A stretch of 30,077 bases of DNA from Euryarchaeota archaeon UBA256 (GTDB taxonomy: Archaea; Thermoplasmatota; Poseidoniia; Poseidoniales; Poseidoniaceae). The stretch is taken from the NCBI GenBank assembly GCA_002494645.1, contig DACE01000017.1, positions 1 to 30,077 on the forward strand. Direction: 5' to 3'. The translations under genes were made by a program, and so were the position numbers. Under the pieces are notes generated by a model. That model saw only the letters and a list, made by a program, of their open reading frames with translations. It had not been told where the DNA came from and ran no database searches. Below are positions 24,547 to 30,077 of the stretch, in pieces (the stretch's first letter is position 1; every line of letters starts with the position of its first letter).

Positions 24547-24783
24547 TTAAGCCCATTCATCAGCCATCTCGTCGAGGGACTTGATGACTTCAGCAATGTC
24601 CAATTGTTCCCCGTCTTCTTGAGCCATGTACAGTCGATTACGAACAGCTTCCACCTTTTCTTCGCTTGGTACTTCTCCAGTGATTTCTTCGATCACTTCC
24701 GCAATGGATTTGCTTCGTCCGGTATAGATGGCGAGCATGGCCTTTCGAAATTCATCGTCGTCTGCAGGCTGGCGTACCGTCAT
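24547..24783 (-). CDS. Small acidic protein of unknown function in the E1-JAMM operon
   Basis: 78 residues, strongly acidic, no Cys, probably all alpha-helical (for example SIAEVIEEITGEVPSEEKVE and LDIAEVIKSLDEMADEW). It is the third gene of a minus-strand operon, and its ATG overlaps the stop of the JAMM gene (ATGA). It has no C-terminal Gly-Gly and no beta-grasp pattern, so it does not look like a ubiquitin-like modifier. It may be a partner or substrate adaptor. No family is recognised. The stop directly abuts the stop of the convergent fused dehydrogenase gene. Confidence 0.75.
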   Translation of the reverse strand: MTVRQPADDDEFRKAMLAIYTGRSKSIAEVIEEITGEVPSEEKVEAVRNRLYMAQEDGEQLDIAEVIKSLDEMADEWA

Positions 24784-25328
24784 GCTTCCACCTCCAAGGT
24801 GATGTTGTTGTCAACATACCATTGACTCCACGGAACAGGGGCCTCATCGGTCCACTGAGACAAAGGCCCTTCATCTGCCAGATATTCTGCTTGCTCAATG
24901 TCAACAAGGGATTGGTTGGTACTGTGCTTGGGTCCTGGCTGGCCGAGCACCATGGCTTTCTCCAAGATGGCGGCGCCGAGGGACAAACTTCCCGTGTCGG
25001 TTCCGCTCCAGTAGGCAGCAAAGCGCGGGTGAGTGTGAACCCAGAGTTTGAAAGGAATACGAGCACCAACTGGGGGTTGGAGAGTAACTTGTCCAGCTGT
25101 ACCCCAATCAAGGAAGATTTGGTCATCGGCGTCGATCAGCACTGAAGTCTCCAATCCAGCCATAACCGAAAGCACGTACACGCCATCCCATCGGTCTGCT
25201 TGTGAAAGTTTTCTTTGAACATCAAGTAGAACGGGGTCGTCAACCATGCGTCCAGTTGCTGCGGTGCACGCCAATTCCCATTCTTCGTCGGTGACATCGA
25301 GGTCCGTTGCATCTGGAAGTCCAATCAT
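24780..25328 (-). CDS. JAMM/MPN+ metalloprotease (JAB domain)
   Basis: 182-residue protein with a complete JAMM zinc-protease motif, HTHPRFAAYWSGTD (H98, H100, S108, D111; H-x-H-x10-D). A candidate upstream catalytic Glu is E60 in SVMAGLETSVLI. JAMM enzymes cleave isopeptide or peptide bonds after ubiquitin-like proteins, and archaeal examples remove SAMP modifiers. The N-terminal 45 residues and the Trp-rich C-terminal tail (about 155-182) are outside the core. The ATG at 25328 overlaps the E1-like gene stop (ATGA) and follows GGAGGTGA, so it is preferred over the longer frame that begins at 25421. Its place directly behind an E1-like gene supports a role in ubiquitin-like chemistry. Confidence 0.87.
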   Translation of the reverse strand: MIGLPDATDLDVTDEEWELACTAATGRMVDDPVLLDVQRKLSQADRWDGVYVLSVMAGLETSVLIDADDQIFLDWGTAGQVTLQPPVGARIPFKLWVHTHPRFAAYWSGTDTGSLSLGAAILEKAMVLGQPGPKHSTNQSLVDIEQAEYLADEGPLSQWTDEAPVPWSQWYVDNNITLEVEA

Positions 25329-25960
25329 GCATTCACCTCCGGGAAACGAAGTGCTCCGTAGGTCAGACTGCCCATGGACTGAGCTGGCACAGCATGTCCC
25401 CTCCATTGCTGGAGAGCCCACTGGGCACCAAAAGCAGCGGCTACGGCAAATCCAAATTCAAGGTTGCCAGCGTCAAGTGCTCCGTCGACTTGACAGCTTT
25501 TCGGTTCGTGGTCGGGCGTCATACGTTCGAGCAGTGCTGAAGGAGATTGGGAGGAAAGAACCACCCAACCGTCTCCGCTGCACCTCAAATCGAGCCACGG
25601 CTGTTCGAGGGCGTGAACCAAACGGCGAGGTTCGGGGCGATCCACGCAAACAACGACCATGTCGTAACCTTCGAGTTGGTCAGCACTCCTCATGTTCACG
25701 GCATCCCCCAACACGCGCAGTGAGCTGTGCTCATCGTCCAATCGCTTGGCCAGACATTTCACCTTTGCTTGTCCGATGTCGTCCTGCGTGTAACGCTGAT
25801 GTCCAAGGTTACCAGCTTCGACGATGTCGGCGTCCATCAGTGTGATGGAGCCGCTAAGATTGACGCGTCGGAGTGCAGCCACAAGGAGTTCAACGAGGTT
25901 CGTACCGATGCCGCCCGCACCGACGAGAAGCAGTTTTTTACTGGGTTCATTCAAAGTCAT
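25325..25960 (-). CDS. E1/ThiF/MoeB-like adenylyltransferase
   Basis: 211-residue Rossmann-fold protein of the E1-like superfamily, which adenylates the C-terminus of ubiquitin-like or sulfur-carrier proteins. The nucleotide loop is LLVGAGGIGTNLVELL (11-26), followed by ribose-binding Asp in LMDADIVEAGNLGHQ (41-55), DDIGQAKV (60-67) and VVVCVDRPEPRR (102-113). The Arg of the usual NLxRQ motif is replaced (NLGHQR). Four Cys are scattered (69, 105, 127, 156) and none form the CxxC pairs of the zinc site found in MoeB/UbaA. It is shorter than those proteins (about 240-270). C156 lies in a SCxxxG segment similar to the region near the end of the catalytic domain in MoeB. It is the first gene of a three-gene overlapping operon, divergent from the GDP-mannose dehydratase gene. 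Confidence 0.9.
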   Translation of the reverse strand: MTLNEPSKKLLLVGAGGIGTNLVELLVAALRRVNLSGSITLMDADIVEAGNLGHQRYTQDDIGQAKVKCLAKRLDDEHSSLRVLGDAVNMRSADQLEGYDMVVVCVDRPEPRRLVHALEQPWLDLRCSGDGWVVLSSQSPSALLERMTPDHEPKSCQVDGALDAGNLEFGFAVAAAFGAQWALQQWRGHAVPAQSMGSLTYGALRFPEVNA

Positions 25961-25983
25961 ACAAGGTTTATCCGCTAAGGTGT

Positions 25984-25990
25984 CTTAAAG
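25984..25990 (-). promoter_or_regulatory. Probable TATA box of the E1-JAMM operon
   Basis: On the minus strand CTTTAAG is centred 27 nt upstream of the E1-like ATG (25960). No ribosome site precedes that ATG. The spacing is that expected for an archaeal leaderless transcript starting at or very near the ATG. Confidence 0.45.
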
Positions 25991-26134
25991 AATTCAATGG
26001 CCACTCAGTAAACCTTCAATCCCTTTGATTTGAATGTGGAGTGTGAAGTTCACCCAAAGGCCAACCACTTGTTTTCAAATCCGCCTCTGAATGATAAGAT
26101 TCGCCTTGTTTTGACTACCTCATCCGCGCGACCG

Positions 26135-26143
26135 TTTGAAAAA
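26135..26143 (+). promoter_or_regulatory. Possible TATA box of the GDP-mannose dehydratase gene
   Basis: TTTGAAAAA is centred about 26 nt before the ATG at 26165. It is a weak TATA match, but the spacing suits a leaderless transcript. The G6 run at 26144-26149 is too far from the ATG to be a normal ribosome site. The remainder of the 204-nt divergent region holds no gene. Confidence 0.3.
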
Positions 26144-26164
26144 GGGGGGCATCTACGCACCACC

Positions 26165-27229
26165 ATGAGCGGCAAGATAGCCATGGTCACCGGTGTCACC
26201 GGTCAAGACGGTTCCTACCTCGCTGAACTCCTCCTCGAGAAAGGCTACACCGTCTACGGTTTGGTTCGCCGTGTATCCCAACCCACATCTGGACGAAGCC
26301 TCATCAACCACCTGATGACCAACGAACACTTCCATCTCCTCAACGGCGACCTTGCTGACCAAAACTCCATCGACAATGCTGTTGCACAAACCCAACCAGA
26401 CGAATTCTACAATTTGGGCGCTATGTCCTTTGTTCCCGAATCATGGCGCTCGCCAATGATGACCGCAGACATTACGGGTCTCGGGGCTCTTCGCTGCCTT
26501 GAAGCCATCCGAAAGCACGCACCAGCATGCCGTTTCTACCAAGCCGGCTCATCAGAGCAATACGGTAAGGTCCGCGATGTCCCTCAAACAGAATCAACAC
26601 CTTTCCACCCTCGCTCTCCCTACGGGTGTGCAAAGGTCTTCGCTTTCGAAATCACTCGTAATTACCGTGAGTCCTATGACATGTTCGCATGCACGGGTAT
26701 TCTCTTCAACCACGAAAGCCCACGACGCGGTCTTGAATTCGTGACCCGAAAGGTAACGATGACCGCTGCCCGTATTGCTCATGGCTTTGACGAATGCCTT
26801 TGGATTGGCAACGTTGATGCCAAGCGAGATTGGGGCTTTGCAGGCGACTATGTCGAGATGCAATGGCGCATGCTACAACAGGATAAGCCCGGTGATTTCG
26901 TCGTCGCCACCGGCCGTACACACAGCGTACGTGACATGATTTCACTTGCCTTTTCTCACGTCGGCATGACCTTGACATGGTCGGGCGAGGGCGTTGATAC
27001 CATCGCTATGGATCAAGAAGGAAACGTCCGTGTTCGCACCAATCCCAAATTCTTCCGTCCTGCAGAGGTTGATTTGCTCATCGGCGACCCCGCACTGGCA
27101 GAGAAAGAACTTGGTTGGGTGCCGAAGACCTCCTTTGAGGAACTCGTGCAGATGATGGTCGACTCAGACATGACCACCGTTCAAGAAGCCGTTGACGGCG
27201 GTTATGCCCCACCCATTCCACCAGAGTGA
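26165..27229 (+). CDS. gmd: GDP-mannose 4,6-dehydratase
   Basis: NADP-dependent short-chain dehydrogenase that converts GDP-mannose to GDP-4-keto-6-deoxymannose, the first step to GDP-fucose or rhamnose-type sugars. The 354 residues carry VTGVTGQDGSYLAELLLEKG (8-27), GDLAD (61-65), FYNLGAMSFVPESW (81-94), the Ser/Glu of AGSSEQYGKV (127-136) and the catalytic Tyr/Lys of SPYGCAK (Y153, K157). NHESPRRG and RDWGFAGDYVE are also typical of Gmd. The ATG at 26165 matches the family N-terminus; the frame extends upstream to 26030 without homology. Neither a GDP-fucose synthase nor a reductase is present in the window, so the final sugar is unknown. Confidence 0.95.
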   Translation: MSGKIAMVTGVTGQDGSYLAELLLEKGYTVYGLVRRVSQPTSGRSLINHLMTNEHFHLLNGDLADQNSIDNAVAQTQPDEFYNLGAMSFVPESWRSPMMTADITGLGALRCLEAIRKHAPACRFYQAGSSEQYGKVRDVPQTESTPFHPRSPYGCAKVFAFEITRNYRESYDMFACTGILFNHESPRRGLEFVTRKVTMTAARIAHGFDECLWIGNVDAKRDWGFAGDYVEMQWRMLQQDKPGDFVVATGRTHSVRDMISLAFSHVGMTLTWSGEGVDTIAMDQEGNVRVRTNPKFFRPAEVDLLIGDPALAEKELGWVPKTSFEELVQMMVDSDMTTVQEAVDGGYAPPIPPE

Positions 27230-27239
27230 TGAGGCCAGC

Positions 27240-27845
27240 ATGTCGCTTCCCATTCTGTACACCTTTCGCCGTTGCCCCTATGCGATGAGGGCGCGCATGT
27301 CCATGGTTCGCAAAAACTATCACGTGGAATTGAGAGAAGTTGTGTTGCGGGATCGGCCTGAACACATGATGGAAGTATCACCCAAAGGAACCGTGCCTGT
27401 GTTGTTGTTACCCGATGGTAGCGTCATTGAGGAGAGCCTTGAGATCATGCAACATGTGTCTGCTTGGTCGCTCAGCGACGAGGAAGCACATTGGGTTGAG
27501 CGCAACGATGAGGAATTCAAATTTCACCTGGACCGTTACAAGTATCCCAACCGGTACGAGGATGTTGACGAGGTTGAGCATCGAGACGCAGCCTCAAATT
27601 ATCTTGGAGACCTGAACGACCGTTTGATGGAGACACCCGCCTTTTCCTCTTGCCTCAATGATGCCTTATTCCCCTTCGTGCGTCAATTTGCCAACCACGA
27701 CAGGAACTGGTTTGACGACCAACCCTGGACAGCAGTTCATCAATGGCTCATTCAACATTTGGAGAGCGAGGCCTTCAAACGCTGTATGGTAAAGCACAAG
27801 CCGTGGGCCTTAGGAGACCCTGTGACTCCTTTTCCAACGCCTTAG
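27240..27845 (+). CDS. Glutathione S-transferase-like protein
   Basis: 201-residue protein with an N-terminal thioredoxin-like domain, LPILYTFRRCPYAMRARM (3-20), VSPKGTVPVLLLPDGSVIEESLEIMQ (about 46-71), including the cis-Pro (TVP) and Glu-Ser that bind glutathione in GSTs. A helical C-terminal domain follows. A single Cys (C12) in CPYA replaces the glutaredoxin CPYC pair, so a monothiol or GST-type role is likely. Most archaea lack glutathione, so the natural thiol is unclear. The ATG at 27240 has GAGG 6 nt upstream and lies 10 nt after the gmd stop, so the two genes form an operon. A bacterial origin is plausible. Confidence 0.85.
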   Translation: MSLPILYTFRRCPYAMRARMSMVRKNYHVELREVVLRDRPEHMMEVSPKGTVPVLLLPDGSVIEESLEIMQHVSAWSLSDEEAHWVERNDEEFKFHLDRYKYPNRYEDVDEVEHRDAASNYLGDLNDRLMETPAFSSCLNDALFPFVRQFANHDRNWFDDQPWTAVHQWLIQHLESEAFKRCMVKHKPWALGDPVTPFPTP

Positions 27846-27943
27846 AACGTGGCCGTTGGAGCGCCATGTTTTGGCTTTGAACGAAGGGATTACTGGTAAA
27901 TCATAGGGTTACTTCAAGTAGGATAGTTTTTGACACGCAACCC
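27846..27943. other. Intergenic region before the cold-shock gene
   Basis: 98 nt with no gene. AT-rich segments GTAAATCATA (27895-27904) and GGATAGTTTTTGA (27921-27933) are candidate promoter elements, but neither has an ideal TATA-to-start spacing that I can settle. The cold-shock ATG has no ribosome site. Confidence 0.3.
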
Positions 27944-28135
27944 ATGCCAACAGGTACAGTAAAATGGTTCAACCGCATCAAGGGCTTCGGCTTTATCGAA
28001 CAAGAAGATGGAAAAGACCTCTTCGTTCACAAGTCCGAAGTCACCGGTGAAATCACCGAAGGTGACACGGTTGAATTCGAAGTCGGTGAAGGTCCCAAGG
28101 GCCCCAACGCCGTCAGCGTTCGAAAAACCGAGTGA
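27944..28135 (+). CDS. Cold-shock domain protein (CspA family)
   Basis: 63-residue single-strand RNA/DNA-binding OB-fold protein. The start TGTVKWFNRIKGFGFIEQEDG has RNP1 (KGFGFI, 13-18), and RNP2 is LFVHKS (26-31). The remaining strands end with EGPKGPNAVSVRK. These small proteins act as RNA chaperones that keep mRNA unfolded in cold or stress. CspA-type proteins are ubiquitous in bacteria and patchy in archaea, mostly in mesophilic marine and halophilic groups. The gene stands alone between a GST-like gene and a GH1 gene and probably has its own promoter. Confidence 0.96.
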   Translation: MPTGTVKWFNRIKGFGFIEQEDGKDLFVHKSEVTGEITEGDTVEFEVGEGPKGPNAVSVRKTE

Positions 28136-28400
28136 ACTTTTCTTCCTCAGTCACCCTTCAACGGGTGCAAGCGGTTCGTCATTGCCTGCTTCATTGCTGC
28201 TTGAAATACAGGGTTCGTTCTCACAGTATGTGAGGGAACAAAGGATAATAGTGGATGTTTCGTAACATGCACCATGTCTTGCAGAGTCAATCAAACTACG
28301 TACAACCCTTCGATGAGTTATGGAGCCCTTTCCATCGTATACCAATGAGCCTGCCTTGATGAAGATGAATCTACGGATGTCAACAAACGGGTGAGTCTTC
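28136..28400. other. Intergenic region between cold-shock and GH1 genes
   Basis: 265 nt without a convincing gene on either strand. It starts with a T-rich segment (CTTTTCTTCC) that may end the cold-shock transcript. It holds an inverted repeat CTCACA-GTA-TGTGAG at 28220-28234. It ends with GGTGAG at 28390-28395, 5 nt before the GH1 ATG, which serves as ribosome site. Confidence 0.4.
28220..28234. repeat. Inverted repeat, possible operator
   Basis: CTCACA-GTA-TGTGAG is a perfect 6-bp inverted repeat with a 3-nt centre, about 165 nt before the GH1 start. It could be a binding site for a dimeric regulator or a small RNA hairpin. No T-run follows, so it is unlikely to be a terminator. Confidence 0.4.
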
Positions 28401-29738
28401 ATGTGGGTTACCATCCTTCTGTCAGCATTCATTGCTTTTGTGATCTTTAAAATCACCTTGATCAGTTATCGCCGCCGCCGTTATCCAGAACCTCATTACG
28501 ACTGGAGCCAAATCAATACTGATGAAATCTCCTTTCCGCAGGACTTTCATTGGGGTACAGCCACTGCCGCACATCAAGTTGAGGGGTCGCTGAGCAATAA
28601 TTGGTCCACCCATGAGGTGGTCAAAGGCCTTGAGCAAAGTGGGTTTGCATGCGACCACTGGAATCGGTGGGAGGAAGACTACAACCTCCTTAGTGAACTG
28701 GGCGTCTCTTCGTATCGATGTTCCATTGAATGGAGTCGATTGGAGCCAGAGCAGGGTGTTTGGAAGGAGGAAGCCCTTCAGACCTATTCAGCGATGGTAG
28801 ACGACCTCATCGCCCGTAAGATTCGTCCAGTCATTACCCTGCATCATTTTTCTCATCCTCAATGGTGGGAAGCAAAAGGAGGATTTGCCGACAAAGACAA
28901 CATAGCTGCTTTTGTCCACTATTGCGAGCGTGTCTTCGATACGCTTTCTGACCGAGTTGACATTTGGGTTACCATTAACGAACCAACGGTATTCTCCTCC
29001 ATGGGTTACAGCCTCGGTTTTTTCCCACCCGGGCGTCGCTCCCTCCGCCTCACCCTCCGTGTGATGCGACATGTGATGCTCGCTCATGCAAGGGTGTACC
29101 GTTCGCTCAAGGCAAAGCGTCCAGACGCTCAAATTGGCATTGCCAAGAACGTCACTTTGTTCGACCCCCGCAATCGCTGGAGCCCAATTGATTGGCCGTT
29201 GTCCAGGCTGCTTGAATGGTTGTGGAACGGCGCATGGCGCAACGGTATTACCAACGGACGGATGCTGTTTACAGCCATTCCAGAAGCGAAGGACTCGCTT
29301 GATTTCGTTGGCCTCAACTATTACACTCACGTGCTCACTGGATTGTCTATTGGTGCACTTCGGCGATTGGAATTTCCCAAACGAGACCAAGAAGTGGCCA
29401 CCGAATTTGGTTATCCAATGTATGCGGAAGGTTTTCGCCGAGCCATTGAGTTTCTCGCACCCTTGGGTGTGCCGATTGAAATCACCGAAAACGGCGTGGC
29501 AGATGCTGCGGATACGCTGCGACCTGAGCACCTGAAACGGCACCTATGGGTTCTCTCCGAGGCGATCAAGGACGGCTATGACGTACGCTCCTACCATCAT
29601 TGGTCGCTCATGGATAATTTTGAATGGGCCGAGGGTTACTCGATGAGGTTTGGTTTGTATCATGTTGATTTTGAGACACAAGAACGTACATTGAGGTCCA
29701 GTGGCGAATTGTACAAAGAGATTATTTCATCAAATTGA
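28401..29738 (+). CDS. Membrane-anchored family 1 glycoside hydrolase
   Basis: 445-residue GH1 protein (beta-glucosidase/beta-galactosidase family). Residues 2-22 form a transmembrane helix followed by RRRR, and the TIM-barrel starts at FPQDFHWGTATAAHQVEG (45-62). The acid/base Glu is in WVTINEPTVF (E194) and the nucleophile is in IEITENGVAD (E363); both are present, so activity is likely. The C-terminus contains HHWSLMDNFEWAEGYSMRFGL, the sugar-binding segment typical of GH1. The length without the anchor (about 415) is slightly short for GH1. The basic residues after the helix suggest that the enzyme may face the cytoplasm, by the positive-inside rule. The start is supported by GGTGAG 5 nt before the ATG. 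Substrate unknown. Confidence 0.93.
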   Translation: MWVTILLSAFIAFVIFKITLISYRRRRYPEPHYDWSQINTDEISFPQDFHWGTATAAHQVEGSLSNNWSTHEVVKGLEQSGFACDHWNRWEEDYNLLSELGVSSYRCSIEWSRLEPEQGVWKEEALQTYSAMVDDLIARKIRPVITLHHFSHPQWWEAKGGFADKDNIAAFVHYCERVFDTLSDRVDIWVTINEPTVFSSMGYSLGFFPPGRRSLRLTLRVMRHVMLAHARVYRSLKAKRPDAQIGIAKNVTLFDPRNRWSPIDWPLSRLLEWLWNGAWRNGITNGRMLFTAIPEAKDSLDFVGLNYYTHVLTGLSIGALRRLEFPKRDQEVATEFGYPMYAEGFRRAIEFLAPLGVPIEITENGVADAADTLRPEHLKRHLWVLSEAIKDGYDVRSYHHWSLMDNFEWAEGYSMRFGLYHVDFETQERTLRSSGELYKEIISSN

Positions 29739-29835
29739 AGTGGTTGAAGTCATGCTGGGCACCCTTGTATATGGGTAATCTGTATTCATGGGTTCGCAGT
29801 GGACCATATTGATCGCTAGAGTTCTAACTGGATGC

Positions 29836-29873
29836 ATGGGTCTCCTCTAACACCCATCCGAAAGACGGTTTTT
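29836..29873 (+). terminator. Possible terminator after the GH1 gene
   Basis: ATGGGT (29836-29841) and ACCCAT (29852-29857) form a 6-bp hairpin with a 10-nt loop. CCG-AAAGA-CGG then leads into five T residues (29869-29873). A T-run is what archaeal RNA polymerase needs to stop. The hairpins are short, so this is tentative. Confidence 0.3.
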
Positions 29874-29983
29874 GGGACAGTACAGTCATACAAGGCCTAC
29901 TGAAAGCTCTTGTGAGTCTCAACCTTCCGGAGTCCAAATTCTTGACTTGACATTTTTTGAAACTACCAGGGCAAGATCCATCG

Positions 29984-30077
29984 ATGCCATGGAGATCTAA
30001 AACTCGTAATGAATTTGACGAGGTTGGAGACCCGAAAGATCGTTTTATTGAGAGACACGGGTTAGTAAATCATACAC
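29984..30077 (+). CDS. 5' end of a gene running off the window (partial)
   Basis: From the ATG at 29984 the frame is open to the window end (31 codons) and encodes a charged N-terminus beginning MPWRSKTRNEFDEVGDPKDR. No family is recognisable from this short piece. A T6-containing TTTTTTGAAAC at about 29952-29962 is located roughly 27 nt upstream and could be a TATA-like element for a leaderless transcript. The gene may equally be a chance open frame. Confidence 0.4.
   Translation, partial: MPWRSKTRNEFDEVGDPKDRFIERHGLVNHT

Noticed and set aside
24547..24783. Small protein as a ubiquitin-like modifier
   Set aside because: It has no C-terminal Gly-Gly, no beta-grasp strand pattern and looks all-helical, so it was listed as an unknown partner only.
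28151..28456. Minus-strand open frame of 101 codons over the intergenic region and the start of GH1
   Set aside because: It overlaps the well-supported GH1 start and ribosome site, has no recognisable domain, and its composition does not resemble the neighbouring genes.
29739..29983. tRNA gene
   Set aside because: A GGTTCG-like stretch near 29793 was inspected, but no acceptor stem, anticodon arm or proper T-arm could be built around it.

Overview
The window looks like a chromosome segment of a marine planktonic euryarchaeon, most likely Marine Group II (Candidatus Poseidoniales, Thermoplasmatota) or a close relative. The archaeal signals are aIF1A, a RIO1 kinase, a two-KH Dim2/Pno1-type protein, archaeal uS2, winged-helix regulators, and CARDB/Ig-like surface proteins. 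Bacterial-style metabolism sits beside them: a NADH-quinone oxidoreductase-type complex I cluster, a fused hydroxyacyl-CoA dehydrogenase/enoyl-CoA hydratase, a cold-shock protein, a GST-like protein and a GH1 glycosidase. Taxonomy is inferred from gene content; no rRNA is present. Genes are tightly packed. Most operon-internal genes have GGAGGTGA-like ribosome sites, while most first genes lack one, which suggests leaderless or short-leader transcripts.

Layout. Positions 1-6838: the 3' end of a complex I gene (probably nuoI tail) and nuoJ (split in two), K, L, M and N in one overlapping operon; NuoL carries a large histidine-rich, two-EF-hand insertion. 6921-9348: aIF1A with a long acidic tail, RIO1 kinase, and on the other strand the KH protein, all factors of the small ribosomal subunit. 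9345-14867: two divergent large surface proteins (one with cytoplasmic zinc ribbons) and a lipoprotein. 14870-17833: a membrane-embedded Cas4/Dna2-type PD-(D/E)XK nuclease, ribosomal protein uS2 and a tRNA-dihydrouridine synthase. 17843-21117: three winged-helix regulators and a PPP-family phosphatase. 21214-24546: a GT4 glycosyltransferase and the fused beta-oxidation protein. 24547-25960: a three-gene minus-strand operon of an E1/ThiF-like protein, a JAMM metalloprotease and a small acidic protein. 26165-29738: GDP-mannose 4,6-dehydratase, GST-like protein, cold-shock protein and a membrane-anchored GH1 enzyme. A probable new gene begins at 29984 and runs off the end.

The most unusual items are the EF-hand/His-rich domain inside NuoL, the compact E1-JAMM-small protein operon (a possible minimal ubiquitin-like conjugation or deconjugation module with no recognisable modifier beside it), the Cas4-type nuclease interrupted by membrane helices, the eukaryote-like acidic tail on aIF1A, and the fact that all five convergent gene pairs in the window end 0-2 nt from each other.
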